Assembly: GCA_026399515.1 (NCBI GenBank)
Contig: JAPLQT010000126.1
Span: forward strand, 1 to 52,380
Length of the DNA: 52,380 nucleotides
From: Pseudomonadota bacterium
Lineage (GTDB): Bacteria; Pseudomonadota; Gammaproteobacteria; Burkholderiales; Rhodocyclaceae
Direction of reading: 5' to 3'
The notes below the pieces were generated by a model. That model was given only the letters and a program-made list of their open reading frames with translations. It was not told the DNA's origin and did no database searches. The translations under genes and the position numbers were made by a program. Of this stretch, positions 34,970 through 44,507 are shown in pieces. How positions within the stretch are numbered: position 1 is the first letter of the stretch; every line of letters starts with the position of its first letter.

Positions 34970-36142
34970 TTGAAAACCCTCGAAGACTACTTTGCGCCTT
35001 GCCCGCGCGGCCTGGAACCCTTGCTGGCGGAGGATTTGAACGCCGCCGGCGCACCTGCGGCCAGCATCCGTAGCGTGCCGGGAGGCGTGCAATTCTCCGG
35101 AGACTGGGAGACCTGCTATCGCGTCAATCTCGAATCGCGCATTGCCAGCCGGGTGCTGTGGCGCGTCGCCAAGGGCAGCTACCGCAAGGAAGAGGATATC
35201 TACCGGCTCGCCCAGGCGGTCGACTGGCCGGCGCGCTTCAAGGTCGAGCGGACGCTGAGGGTCTATGTGACGGCCGTGAAGTCACCCCTGAAGAGCCTGG
35301 AGTTCATAACCTTGCGCGTCAAGGACGCCGTGTGTGACCGCTTCCGCGAAGCCTGCGGCGAGCGCCCCAGCGTCGATACGGCGCACCCGGAAGTGCGCAT
35401 CCATATGTTCCTCACCACCGACGAGGCCACGCTCTATCTCGATACCTCGGGCGAGCCGCTGTGGCAGCGCGGCCACAAGATCGCCAAGGTCGAGGCGCCG
35501 CTCAAGGAGAACCTCGCCGCCGGCATCCTGCGCCTGATCGGCTGGCAGCCCGGCATGCCGCTCTACGACCCGATGTGCGGCAGCGGCACCTTCCTCATCG
35601 AAGCGGCGCACATGAGCCTCGGCGACGCGCCGGGCTTGTCGCGCGAGCCGGGCGAATTCGGTTTTGAGCGGCTGCGCAATTTCGACGCGGAACTCTGGCG
35701 GGGTCTGTGCAGGAAGGCCGCGCAAGGCCGCGCGACGGCGCCGGCCAGCCTGCCGATCTGGGGCGCCGACATCTCGGCGGACGCGGTGACGCGGGCACGC
35801 CAGAACCTCGACTTTGCCGGGATCGGCGATCTAGTCGAGGTACGCCAGGGCGACATCCTCGCCCTCCCCGCCCCGTCGACCGCCGGCGTGATGGTCGCCA
35901 ACCCGCCCTATGGCGAACGTCTCGGCGAGGTGTCGGAGCTGGCGGCTTTCTACCCACGCCTCGGCGATGCGCTGAAGCGTCAATATGCCGGATGGGATTG
36001 CTGGTTTTTCTCCGCCGACGTGGCGCTGCCCAAGCTGATCGGCCTCGCGGTGAAACGCCGCATCCCGCTGTTCAACGGCCCGCTCGAATGCCGCTTGTAC
36101 CGCTTCCCTATGGTGGCCGGCGGCAATCGCCCGCCGCGCTAG
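34970..36142 (+). CDS. Class I SAM-dependent RNA methyltransferase (RlmL/YcbY N-terminal-type, THUMP + UPF0020)
   Basis: A 390-residue enzyme with a THUMP RNA-binding domain (residues about 50-165) followed by a UPF0020 methyltransferase domain. The SAM-binding segment is YDPMCGSGTFLIEAA near residue 200, and the target-base motif is NPPYGERLGE near 315. E. coli RlmL carries an additional RlmK half that is absent here, so this is the single-function form expected to make 2-methylguanosine in 23S rRNA. Start is a TTG at 34970; no in-frame ATG fits better. Its TAG stop overlaps the stop of the convergent SulP gene in the palindrome CTAG (36139-36142). Confidence 0.88.
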   Translation: MKTLEDYFAPCPRGLEPLLAEDLNAAGAPAASIRSVPGGVQFSGDWETCYRVNLESRIASRVLWRVAKGSYRKEEDIYRLAQAVDWPARFKVERTLRVYVTAVKSPLKSLEFITLRVKDAVCDRFREACGERPSVDTAHPEVRIHMFLTTDEATLYLDTSGEPLWQRGHKIAKVEAPLKENLAAGILRLIGWQPGMPLYDPMCGSGTFLIEAAHMSLGDAPGLSREPGEFGFERLRNFDAELWRGLCRKAAQGRATAPASLPIWGADISADAVTRARQNLDFAGIGDLVEVRQGDILALPAPSTAGVMVANPPYGERLGEVSELAAFYPRLGDALKRQYAGWDCWFFSADVALPKLIGLAVKRRIPLFNGPLECRLYRFPMVAGGNRPPR

Positions 36143-38328
36143 GATTCGAGCGCCCGCAATTCCGCATTGGTATAGCGCAAGCGGCTCGCCAGCACGCTGG
36201 CGAGGCCTTCCATGAGTCCCAGGGCCAGCTTCTTGTGCTCCTCGGCCACCGAATCGAAAGTTTTGCGCGAAAGCGCATAGAGTTCGGTATCGGAAAATGC
36301 CACGGCGTCCGCCGAACGCACGTCGCCATCGAGGAAAGCCATTTCACCGAAGAAAGACCCCCGCCCGAACGTGCCGAGATGGTGACTCTGCTTCGCGGTG
36401 ATCGGCAGCATGATGCGCACCGCCCCCTTGCGGATCAAGAGCAGTTCGTCGCCACTGTCGCCGCGTGCGAAGATCTTGTCGCCGGCTTTGTAGGAACGCT
36501 TGTCCATGCACTGCTCCAGCGCGGCCAGGGTTTCCGCCTTGCGTCCCTTGAACAGCTCGATCTCGTTGAGTGCTAGCGCCTCCTGCTCGCCTACCGCGCA
36601 GACCGCTTCTTCAAGAATACGGTCCTCGACCCATTCGAGCGCCTCGTCGAGTTCGCCGAACACCCGCACCGGGCTCTCTGGCCGAACCAGGCCGACCTGA
36701 TCGAAATACTGCTGCATGTCGCGGCCCGAAGGCAGGTTCTGCGGCAACTGGCTGAAGATCAGGAAACCGTGGCGCTCCGCCAGCATGTCCTTGACCTGGT
36801 CCAGCATGTGGGCTGCAGTGACGTCGACGGATTGCACGCGGCGCATGTCGAGGATCAGGTAATCCCGGGTCTTCAGTTCCGGCTCCAGCGCGGTATAGAG
36901 CTGATTGGTGGTGCCGAAGAACAGGCTGCCCTGAAGCTCGACGACGACGCCGCGCTCGCCGCTCGCCACGAGAATTTCCATTTCCTCCTGGGTCCGCACG
37001 CGCTTCGAAAAAGTCTCGTTGCAGCCGAGCTTGCGGCGGACGATGGCGCCGCCGATCTGCTCGCGGACGAACAGCACCACCGCCAGCACGATGCCGACGC
37101 CGGACGCCGCGATCAGGCTGACGGTCAGCGCCGTGGCGATGACGGCGGCGATGACGGCGAAGTCGAGCATGGTCGATCGCTGCTTGAGGAAATGGAAACT
37201 GTCCTTGTCGATCATGCGCACGCCGATGACCATCAGGATCGCGGCGAGCGCCGCCACCGGCACCCAGGAGATCAAGGCGCCCAGCACCAGGAAGGCGGCC
37301 AGCGCCAGCGCGCCTTCGAAGACACCCGAGTAGCGGCTCACCGCGCCGCTGGAGATATTGACCAGGGTCGCACCCATGGTGCCGGCGCCGGGAATGCCGC
37401 CGACCACGGCGGAAACGACATTGCCGAGACCTTGGCCGATCAGTTCCCGGTTCGAGTTATGCCGCGAGCGGGTCAAGGCGTCGAGCACCACGCAGGTCTT
37501 CAGCGTGTCGATGGACAACAGCACCGCCAGCGTCAGCGCGGGGACGGCGAGGTACTTGATCTGGTCGAGGCCTACATCGCCCATGGCGCGCCAACGACCC
37601 CCCATGGCGTCGGTAAAACCGCCGCCGCCGCCGAGCGAACCGACGACGAAGGAATTTCCTTCAAGCGTGAGCAGGGCCGGATCCGACAGCCCCAGCCCGA
37701 AATAGGCCAGCACGCCCGCCAACAGCGCAAGTATTGCCGCCGGCACGGCCTTTGTCACACGCGGTGCGGCGAGCATCACGGCTATTGTCACTGCGCCTAC
37801 GGCCATGCTCTGCCACTTCCACAGTCCCGGTGCGGCGAGCGATTCCCAGAAATGCGCGCCCTTGGGAGCGCCGAGGAATTTCGGCATCTGGCCGGCGATG
37901 ATGTAGAGGCCGACGCCGGACAGGTAACCGCTGACCACGGGATAAGGCATGTATTCGATCAGCCGTCCGAGACGCAGCGTGCCGAACAGGATCTGTAGCA
38001 GGCCGGCCAGTAGTCCCAGCATGGCCAGCATCAATAAGGTGGCTTCGAGCTTGCCGCCGCCGTTCATGAACTCGATGGCAAAAGCCGACAACACCGCCGC
38101 CGCCGGAGCGCACGGGGCGGTAATCAGCCGATTGGTACCGCCCAGCGCCGGGGCGATCAGACCGAGAGCGGTTACGCCGAGGATACCGGCCAGGGCACCC
38201 TGGGCGGCGTAGGCGGCGCCCAGCGGCGAATAGATGGTGACGCCGAAGGCAATCGCCGAGGGCAGCGCGACCAGCATCGCGGCCAGACCGCCCCAGAAGT
38301 CTCCCGCGCCGGGCTTGAGCAGTTTCAT
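36139..38328 (-). CDS. SulP anion transporter with STAS and cyclic-nucleotide-binding domains
   Basis: A 729-residue three-part protein. Residues about 1-410 form the SulP membrane domain with some ten or more helices (GGLAAMLVALPSAIAFGV at the start). About 440-550 is a STAS domain (ELQGSLFFGTTNQLY, LDMRRVQSVDVTAAHML). About 600-725 is a Crp-like cNMP-binding domain with GSFFGEMAFLDGD and the phosphate-binding Arg in VRSADAVA. It should move an inorganic or small organic anion such as sulfate or bicarbonate, perhaps gated by a nucleotide ligand. ATG at 38328 chosen as the first before the membrane domain; two upstream ATGs are possible. A diguanylate cyclase gene lies upstream on the same strand. 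Confidence 0.88.
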   Translation of the reverse strand: MKLLKPGAGDFWGGLAAMLVALPSAIAFGVTIYSPLGAAYAAQGALAGILGVTALGLIAPALGGTNRLITAPCAPAAAVLSAFAIEFMNGGGKLEATLLMLAMLGLLAGLLQILFGTLRLGRLIEYMPYPVVSGYLSGVGLYIIAGQMPKFLGAPKGAHFWESLAAPGLWKWQSMAVGAVTIAVMLAAPRVTKAVPAAILALLAGVLAYFGLGLSDPALLTLEGNSFVVGSLGGGGGFTDAMGGRWRAMGDVGLDQIKYLAVPALTLAVLLSIDTLKTCVVLDALTRSRHNSNRELIGQGLGNVVSAVVGGIPGAGTMGATLVNISSGAVSRYSGVFEGALALAAFLVLGALISWVPVAALAAILMVIGVRMIDKDSFHFLKQRSTMLDFAVIAAVIATALTVSLIAASGVGIVLAVVLFVREQIGGAIVRRKLGCNETFSKRVRTQEEMEILVASGERGVVVELQGSLFFGTTNQLYTALEPELKTRDYLILDMRRVQSVDVTAAHMLDQVKDMLAERHGFLIFSQLPQNLPSGRDMQQYFDQVGLVRPESPVRVFGELDEALEWVEDRILEEAVCAVGEQEALALNEIELFKGRKAETLAALEQCMDKRSYKAGDKIFARGDSGDELLLIRKGAVRIMLPITAKQSHHLGTFGRGSFFGEMAFLDGDVRSADAVAFSDTELYALSRKTFDSVAEEHKKLALGLMEGLASVLASRLRYTNAELRALES

Positions 38329-38484
38329 GGTTCCACCATCCATCGGCAAATAAGTCGCGCGCAAAGCACACTTCGCACTTATTAGATGTATAGCAGTCGA
38401 AACGCCTGTTTGGGTGTTCCCTGGTTCATGTATACCGTGGCGAAACTCTTGATCCGGGTTCCGCCACCACAACCCGCGGGTTCA

Positions 38485-40008
38485 TCAGCCGCCGATCACC
38501 CGGTTCTTACCGGCACGTTTCGCCAGATACATGGCGCGATCGGCGCGTTTGACGGCGTCCAGCCCGCTCTCATCCGTCGCCAACTGCGCCACCCCGGCGC
38601 TGAAGGTGATCAGGATTTTTTCCGCGTCGGTCAGGAAGAACGTCTTGGTCAACTCGCGCTGCAAACGGGTCATTGCCTCGATGCCATCCTCAAGCGTGGT
38701 ATCGGGCATCAGGATGACGAACTCTTCTCCACCATAACGCGCCAAGGTATCGTTCGGGCGCATGCAATGGCGGGCGACATTGGCCAGGTGGACCAACGCC
38801 TGGTCGCCGGCCTCGTGGCCAAGCCGGTCGTTGAGCCGCTTGAAGTTGTCGATATCCAGCATTGAGATCGACAGCGGCACGTTTCTGCGACGAACGCTGG
38901 CGATTTCACGCGCCAGCGCATCATCCAGACCCTTGCGGTTCAGTGCATCGGTCAAAGGGTCGTGTCGGGCCTGGGCGCTGGCATGGTCGAGCTCCTCGTA
39001 CAAGCGGACCAGCGTCGCCTCGGTCGCCTCGACCTTTTCCTGCATGCCTTTCAACTTATACCGGGTCTGCGAAGTTTCCTCGGCCATGGAGCGGGTTGCC
39101 TCGATGACATCTTTCAGCAGCGGGGCCAGATCCTCAATCCTCTTGACCCCGGTGATCTTCCTCGCGCTGTCTTCGATCTTCAACTGGAAAGTGGTGCTGG
39201 ACTCGTTGATGGTCGCCAGGCTCACTACGAAGGCCGCAAGCATCTTGCGCATTTCCTCCTGCGCCTGGATAGACTGGCGTTTGGCCTCGCTTTGCTTGAG
39301 GATCACCGCGCGCAGGCGACGCTCTGTTTCGTCGAGCTGGCGCAGTGTGATAGGCGGCTGAATCGAAGCCAGCAATCCGTCGACCTGTCCCTTGAGCCAA
39401 CTTTCATCCAGGGTCAGCTCGCCGATATTCTCGATGATCAACTGCAATAGCTTCAGCAGGGAATTCTTGATCTGGGCCTGCTCTTCCGCGGTAACCAGCG
39501 CCTGATGACCGAGGTTGGACAGAAGATGCTGAACCAATTCAAAATCGGTCAGTGGTTGGCGCAGCGCTCGTATCAACATGCCCGCCAATTCGGATTCCAG
39601 GACCTTCTCGTCACCCAGGTGAGCCAAGGTACTTTCGATGAAGCGAGTAAGTTTTTCGGCGAATTCGGTCGGCAGTCTCGATACTATGGAGGGTTCCGCA
39701 TCGCCTCTGCTCAACGGCGTCTCGGCGGAACTCAGGAAGGCGACCAACGCCTTCTCCACCCCTTGCCAGCTATGCCGGGTGATGGCGGCATCGAGACTCG
39801 CCAGTTGCTGCCTCTGGACGTCGTCGCCGGCTTGCAACTCCGCGGCAAGATGCCGCAGTTGCGGCTCTGGAAACGGCGCCTTGGTGGGTATATCGGCGAT
39901 TTCGTTGTAACAGGCTTGAAAGTTTTCCGGTGTCGGCGCCTGATGGCTGGCCGCCAGGCGCTTGAGTGTTTCCCGCGCAATTTGGATGGGATTCTTGGGC
40001 TGATTCAT
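38485..40008 (-). CDS. Diguanylate cyclase (GGDEF)
   Basis: A 507-residue soluble protein. The N-terminal 330 residues are mostly helical with coiled-coil-like stretches near 230-335 (ETERRLRAVILKQSEAKRQ and QEKVEATEATLVRLYEEL). The C-terminal GGDEF domain starts at DPLTDALNRKGLDD and has the active GGEEF motif at 426-430, preceded by an RPND inhibitory site (417-420) five residues upstream. It should make cyclic di-GMP and be limited by product. The N-terminal half has no known sensor domain I can name. ATG at 40008 chosen; a GTG 33 bases upstream is an alternative. Its neighbours pilT/pilU are classic c-di-GMP-linked functions. Confidence 0.88.
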   Translation of the reverse strand: MNQPKNPIQIARETLKRLAASHQAPTPENFQACYNEIADIPTKAPFPEPQLRHLAAELQAGDDVQRQQLASLDAAITRHSWQGVEKALVAFLSSAETPLSRGDAEPSIVSRLPTEFAEKLTRFIESTLAHLGDEKVLESELAGMLIRALRQPLTDFELVQHLLSNLGHQALVTAEEQAQIKNSLLKLLQLIIENIGELTLDESWLKGQVDGLLASIQPPITLRQLDETERRLRAVILKQSEAKRQSIQAQEEMRKMLAAFVVSLATINESSTTFQLKIEDSARKITGVKRIEDLAPLLKDVIEATRSMAEETSQTRYKLKGMQEKVEATEATLVRLYEELDHASAQARHDPLTDALNRKGLDDALAREIASVRRRNVPLSISMLDIDNFKRLNDRLGHEAGDQALVHLANVARHCMRPNDTLARYGGEEFVILMPDTTLEDGIEAMTRLQRELTKTFFLTDAEKILITFSAGVAQLATDESGLDAVKRADRAMYLAKRAGKNRVIGG

Positions 40009-40148
40009 TGACGTGGAGGAAGGAAGAATGTGAATGCTCACCGAATAGGTGTGCCCAATTCGATGTGCAGTTCGATAAGGATGGCGATGAGTGTATCACT
40101 GGCGGCAAGCCGGGCCAATCAGGGTTTCCTATGCCGGCATGCGGGAAC

Positions 40149-41285
40149 TCACACGATATCGAGGTGCTGGATGCCGGCATTCATGTCGCGATCCTTCGAC
40201 TCCTTGCCGTGCAGCTTCACCTGCAGACGCAGGTCGTTCACCGAATCGGCGTTGCGCAGCGCATCCTCGTAGCTGATGCGCCCCTCTTCGTAAAGGTCGA
40301 ACAGGCACATGTCGAAAGTCTGCATGCCGAGTTCCTTGGACTTCTTCATGATTTCCTTGATGCCTTGCACTTCGCCCTTGAAAATCAGGTCGGCGATCAA
40401 CGGAGAATTCAGCATGACCTCGATGGCCGCCGCGCGCCCCTTGCCTTCCTTGAGCGGGATCAGGCGCTGCGCCACCAGCGCGCGCAGGTTCAGCGAGAGG
40501 TCCATCAGCAACTGCTGGCGGCGCTCCTCGGGGAAGAAGTTGATGATGCGGTCCAGCGCCTGGTTGGCGCTGTTGGCGTGCAGCGTGCCCAGCGCCAGAT
40601 GGCCGGTTTCGGCGAAGGCGATGGCGTGCTCCATGACCTCGCGGTCGCGGATCTCGCCGATGAGGATCACGTCCGGCGCCTGGCGCAAGGTGTTCTTCAG
40701 CGCCGCTTCCCAGGATGCAGTATCGACGCCAACCTCGCGCTGCGTAATCACGCAGTTGATGTGAGGGTGGACGTATTCGACCGGATCCTCGATGGTGATG
40801 ATGTGGCCGTAGCTGTTTTCGTTGCGATGACCGATCATCGCCGCCAGCGAGGTGGACTTGCCGGAACCCGTTCCGCCGACGAACAGCACCAGACCGCGCT
40901 TGGTCATCGCCACGTCCTTCAGCACCGCCGGCAGTTTTAGGTCGTCGAATTTCGGGATCGAGGTGGTAATGGTGCGCAGAACGATGCCGGTATTGCTCTG
41001 TTGCACAAAGGCATTGACGCGGAAACGGCCGATGCCGGCGGGATTGATGGCGAAGTTGCATTCCTTGGTCGCTTCGAACTCCGCCGCCTGCTTGTCGTTC
41101 ATGATGGCGCGTGCCAGTTCCTGGGTGTGCTGCGGCGTCAATGCCTGCTGCGTCACCGGCGTCATTCTGCCGTCGACTTTCATCGCCGGCGGAAAACCGG
41201 CGGTGATAAACAGATCCGAACCCCTCTTGGTTAGCATCATGCTCAGCAATTGGTACATGAACTTCAGTCCTTCGTCTCGTTCCAT
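40149..41285 (-). CDS. pilU: Type IV pilus retraction ATPase PilU
   Basis: A 378-residue PilT-family ATPase. Walker A is GGTGSGKST, and the Walker B/Asp box region is PDVILIGEIRDREVMEHAIAFAETGH. The His box region GHLALGTLHANSANQALDRI follows. PilU-type marks are the start MYQLLSMMLTKRGSDLFIT and the C-terminal region FDLYEEGRISYEDALRNADS. It works with PilT at the base of the pilus to power retraction. Start at 41285 has a GAGGA ribosome site. It lies 28 bases after pilT on the same strand, an operon layout common in Betaproteobacteria and Pseudomonas. Confidence 0.96.
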   Translation of the reverse strand: MERDEGLKFMYQLLSMMLTKRGSDLFITAGFPPAMKVDGRMTPVTQQALTPQHTQELARAIMNDKQAAEFEATKECNFAINPAGIGRFRVNAFVQQSNTGIVLRTITTSIPKFDDLKLPAVLKDVAMTKRGLVLFVGGTGSGKSTSLAAMIGHRNENSYGHIITIEDPVEYVHPHINCVITQREVGVDTASWEAALKNTLRQAPDVILIGEIRDREVMEHAIAFAETGHLALGTLHANSANQALDRIINFFPEERRQQLLMDLSLNLRALVAQRLIPLKEGKGRAAAIEVMLNSPLIADLIFKGEVQGIKEIMKKSKELGMQTFDMCLFDLYEEGRISYEDALRNADSVNDLRLQVKLHGKESKDRDMNAGIQHLDIV

Positions 41286-41313
41286 GGCATTTCCTCAATG
41301 ACGTATTGCTAAG

Positions 41314-42357
41314 TCAGGCGGCAAAACTGTCCTTGTTCGCCGCCTTGGAGCGCGCCTCTCCGGACGACACGATGTTACGCCGCACCAAGTCGGTCAGGTT
41401 CTGGTCCAGCGTCTGCATCCCCAGGTTCTGGCCGGTCTGGATCGCCGAATACATCTGGGCGATCTTGGCTTCGCGGATCAGGTTGCGGATGGCCGGGGTG
41501 CCGATCATGATTTCGTGCGCCGCCACGCGGCCCGAGCCGTCCTTGGTCTTCAGGAGGTTCTGGGAGATCACCGCCCGCAAGGACTCGGACAGCATCGCCC
41601 GCACCATTTCCTTTTCGTCGCCCGGGAAGACGTCGATGATGCGGTCGACGGTCTTGGCCGCCGATGAGGTGTGTAGCGTCCCGAACACCAGGTGGCCGGT
41701 TTCGGCGGCTGACATGGCCAGCCGGATGGTTTCCAGGTCGCGCATTTCGCCGACCAGGATCACGTCCGGATCTTCCCGCAGCGCCGAGCGCAGCGCATTG
41801 GCGAAAGACAGCGTGTGCGGACCGACCTCGCGCTGGTTGATCAGGCATTTCTTGGAGTCATGGACGAATTCGATCGGATCCTCGACGGTCAGGATATGGC
41901 CGTAATCGTTCTCGTTGACGTCATTGACCATCGCCGCCAAGGTGGTGGATTTTCCCGAGCCCGTCGGGCCGGTCACCAGCACCAGGCCGCGCGGCGTCTT
42001 GGCGATCTCGGAGAATATCTTCGGGCAGTTGAGCTGCTCCAGCGACAGGATCTTCGACGGGATGGTGCGCAGCACCGCGGCGGCACCGCGGTGCTGGACA
42101 TAGGCATTGACGCGGAAACGGGCCAGTTCCGGAATCGCGAAAGAGAAGTCGAGCTCGAGATTCTCTTCATAGTGCTTGCGCTGACCGTCATTCATGATGT
42201 CGTAGATCATCGCATGCACGTCCTTGTGCTCCATGGCCGGCAGGTTGATACGGCGGATGTCGCCATGGACGCGGATCATCGGCGGCAGGCCGGCGGACAG
42301 GTGCAGGTCTGAAGCCTTGTTCTTGACCACAAAAGCAAGCAGTTCGGTGATATCCAT
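41314..42357 (-). CDS. pilT: Type IV pilus retraction ATPase PilT
   Basis: A 347-residue PilT with start MDITELLAFVVKNKASDLHLS, Walker A GPTGSGKSTT, the Asp box SYGHILTVEDPIE-type segment (here DYGHILTVEDPIEFVH), Walker B DVILVGEMRDLET, the His box GHLVFGTLHTSSAAKTVDRI, and the AIRNLIREAKIAQMYS motif (AIRNLIRE) needed for retraction. It disassembles pilin at the pilus base, giving twitching motility and DNA uptake. First gene of pilTU; divergent from yggS with 63 bases between. Start at 42357 with AGGA about 10 bases upstream. Confidence 0.97.
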   Translation of the reverse strand: MDITELLAFVVKNKASDLHLSAGLPPMIRVHGDIRRINLPAMEHKDVHAMIYDIMNDGQRKHYEENLELDFSFAIPELARFRVNAYVQHRGAAAVLRTIPSKILSLEQLNCPKIFSEIAKTPRGLVLVTGPTGSGKSTTLAAMVNDVNENDYGHILTVEDPIEFVHDSKKCLINQREVGPHTLSFANALRSALREDPDVILVGEMRDLETIRLAMSAAETGHLVFGTLHTSSAAKTVDRIIDVFPGDEKEMVRAMLSESLRAVISQNLLKTKDGSGRVAAHEIMIGTPAIRNLIREAKIAQMYSAIQTGQNLGMQTLDQNLTDLVRRNIVSSGEARSKAANKDSFAA

Positions 42358-42379
42358 GAGGGAGTTTTCCTGGCGCTGG

Positions 42380-42409
42380 TTGGGTGGGATATGCAGGGCG
42401 CTGTATACT
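42380..42409 (+). promoter_or_regulatory. Possible promoter of the yggS-proC operon
   Basis: TTGGGT (42380-42385), an 18-base spacer and TATACT (42404-42409) lie in the 63-base pilT-yggS gap. The -10 ends only 11 bases before the yggS ATG and no ribosome site is seen, so the mRNA would be nearly leaderless. Uncertain. Confidence 0.35.
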
Positions 42410-42420
42410 GTCCGGGCATT

Positions 42421-43119
42421 ATGACAACAATTTCCGCCAACTTGCAAGCCGTGAAAAGCCGCATCCGTGCCGCCGCCCAGTCGGCCGGGCGCGATGCCGG
42501 CGCCGCGCGCCTGCTGGCGGTTTCCAAGAGCTGGCCGGCCGCCAGCGTGCGCTCGGCGTTCGCCGCCGGACAGCGCGCCTTCGGTGAAAACTATGTGCAG
42601 GAAGGCGTGGCGAAGATACTGGCGCTGGACGACCTCGATCTCGAATGGCATTTCATCGGCCCGCTGCAAAGCAACAAGACGCGCGAGGTGGCTGAACATT
42701 TCGACTGGGTGCACGGCATCGATCGGATGAAAATCGCCGAGCGGCTGTCCGCGCAACGTCCGGCGGGAGCGCCGCCCTTGCAGGTGTGCTTGCAGGTCAA
42801 CGTCAGTGGTGAAGCCAGCAAGGGTGGTGTCAAACCCGATGAAGTTGCGGAACTGGCGCGCGCGGTGGCGAAACTGCCCAGGCTGCGCCTGCGCGGCCTG
42901 ATGGCGATTCCCGAACCGAGCGACGATGTGAATCTGCTGCGCGGCCGTTTCGCCTTGCTGCGCGAATTGCTGGCGCGCTTGAATGCCGAGGGAATGCAAG
43001 TGGACGTGCTGTCGATGGGCATGTCCGACGATTTTGAAGTCGCCATCGCCGAAGGTGCGACCATCGTGCGTGTCGGCACGGCTATTTTCGGACTACGGGA
43101 AAAGAAAGGGATCAGATGA
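42421..43119 (+). CDS. yggS: PLP homeostasis protein, YggS/PROSC family
   Basis: A 232-residue pyridoxal-phosphate-binding alanine-racemase-fold protein. The PLP lysine lies in LLAVSKSWPA (near residue 39). Family segments include FGENYVQEG, WHFIGPLQSNKTR, QVNVSGEASKGGV, RGLMAIPEPSDD and the end LSMGMSDDFEVAIAEGATIVRVGTAIFG (quoted in part). It binds and buffers PLP and influences amino acid pools. Its stop overlaps the proC start in ATGA (43116-43119). The yggS-proC-yggT-yggU order next to pilT is a well-kept proteobacterial gene group. Confidence 0.95.
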   Translation: MTTISANLQAVKSRIRAAAQSAGRDAGAARLLAVSKSWPAASVRSAFAAGQRAFGENYVQEGVAKILALDDLDLEWHFIGPLQSNKTREVAEHFDWVHGIDRMKIAERLSAQRPAGAPPLQVCLQVNVSGEASKGGVKPDEVAELARAVAKLPRLRLRGLMAIPEPSDDVNLLRGRFALLRELLARLNAEGMQVDVLSMGMSDDFEVAIAEGATIVRVGTAIFGLREKKGIR

Positions 43120-43940
43120 AAATTACCTTCGTGGGCGGCGGCAATATGGCAACCGCCCTGATCGGCGGCTTGCGCAAGCAGCACTATTCCGCCGCCGCCA
43201 TGCAAGTGGTCGAACCGATCGAAGCATTGCGCGAGAGTCTCACCGAGGAATTCGGTGTGCGCTGCTGCCCGGAAATCGACAAGGCGGCGTTGAACTGCGA
43301 AATCCTGGTGCTGGCGGTCAAGCCGCAGCAGGCCAGAAAAGCGTTGGCGCCGATAACCGGTCCGTTCAAGGAACACTTGACCAACCAGCTCGTCGTCAGC
43401 ATCGCCGCGGGGCTGCGCATGGCGGACATCTCGCGCTGGCTGGGCGGCTATCGCCAATTGGTGCGCTGCATGCCGAACACCCCGGCACTGATCGGCGCCA
43501 GCATCACCGGGCTGTACGCCGACCCGACGGTCGATCACGAAGGGCGCGATACCGCGGAAAAGATCATGCGCGCCGTTGGCAACACGCTGTGGGTCGCCGA
43601 CGAGGCGCAGATGGATGCGGTGACGGCGGTCTCCGGCAGCGGCCCGGCCTATGTCTTCTATTTCATCGAGGCGCTGCAACAAGCCGCGCAGACGCTGGGT
43701 TTCAGCCCGGATGCGGCGCGCATCCTGGCCATCGATACCTTCGTCGGGGCGGCGCGGCTGGCGGAACAAACCCCCGAGCAGGTGTCGGTACTGCGCCAGC
43801 GCGTCACCTCCAAGGGCGGCACCACCGAGGCCGCGCTCAATTCATTCGACACCAGCGGCATCCATGACGCGATCCTGCGCGGCGTCAAGGCCGCGGCGGA
43901 ACGCGGCCGCGAACTCGGCGACGAGATCGGCAGGGACTGA
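43116..43940 (+). CDS. proC: Pyrroline-5-carboxylate reductase
   Basis: A 274-residue ProC, last step of proline synthesis (NAD(P)H reduction of pyrroline-5-carboxylate). The dinucleotide motif KITFVGGGNMATALIGGL is at the N-terminus. LAVKPQQ, VRCMPNTPALIGASITG and the signature region TAVSGSGPAYVFYFIEAL are present, and the C-terminal VTSKGGTTEAALNSF helps form the substrate site. Start coupled to yggS by ATGA. Intact and of usual length. Confidence 0.97.
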   Translation: MKITFVGGGNMATALIGGLRKQHYSAAAMQVVEPIEALRESLTEEFGVRCCPEIDKAALNCEILVLAVKPQQARKALAPITGPFKEHLTNQLVVSIAAGLRMADISRWLGGYRQLVRCMPNTPALIGASITGLYADPTVDHEGRDTAEKIMRAVGNTLWVADEAQMDAVTAVSGSGPAYVFYFIEALQQAAQTLGFSPDAARILAIDTFVGAARLAEQTPEQVSVLRQRVTSKGGTTEAALNSFDTSGIHDAILRGVKAAAERGRELGDEIGRD

Positions 43941-43943
43941 GCC

Positions 43944-44507
43944 ATGCTGGCCCAACTGCTATACCAAATCCTCGACTGGATCTTCGGCTTCATCACCCTG
44001 GCCCTGCTGGCTCGATGCTTGATGCAATGGGCGCGCGCGCCGTTCCGCAATCCCCTGGGCGAGTTCATCTTCGCCGTCACCGACTGGGCCGTGAAACCGG
44101 CGCGGCGCATCATCCCCAGCGCCTTCGGCGTGGATCTGCCCAGCCTGCTGCTGGCCTGGCTGACGCAGGCGATCCTGCAAGGGCTGCTGATGCTCCTCAG
44201 CGGTTCCACAAGCTTGATGCCGGCGGTAATAGGCTCGGTAGCGATGCTGGCGTTGGTCGCGGTTATACGTATCGCCCTGTATCTGCTGATGGGCGTGGTC
44301 ATCGTCTCGGCGCTGCTGTCGTGGGTCAATCCCCATGCACCGCTGGCGCCGCTCTTCAACCTCATCTCCCGCCCCTTCCTGCGCCCTTTCCAGCGCCTGA
44401 TCCCCCTCATCGGCGGTATCGACTTGTCGCCGATGGCGCTGTTGCTAGTCATCGAAATCTTGCTGACGGTGCTTGCGGCGGCACAGCGATCCCTGTTCCT
44501 TCTCTGA
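43944..44507 (+). CDS. yggT: YggT family membrane protein
   Basis: A 187-residue integral membrane protein made of two YggT repeats. Each has two helices and a loop of the type PFRNPLGEFIFAVTDWAVKPARRIIP (first, quoted in part) and SWVNPHAPLAPLFNLISRPFLRPFQRLIP (second, quoted in part). Function is not firmly known; in E. coli it is linked to osmotic tolerance, in Gram-positives to division. Starts 3 bases after proC, and its TGA shares one base with the next start (TGATG). Confidence 0.92.
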   Translation: MLAQLLYQILDWIFGFITLALLARCLMQWARAPFRNPLGEFIFAVTDWAVKPARRIIPSAFGVDLPSLLLAWLTQAILQGLLMLLSGSTSLMPAVIGSVAMLALVAVIRIALYLLMGVVIVSALLSWVNPHAPLAPLFNLISRPFLRPFQRLIPLIGGIDLSPMALLLVIEILLTVLAAAQRSLFLL

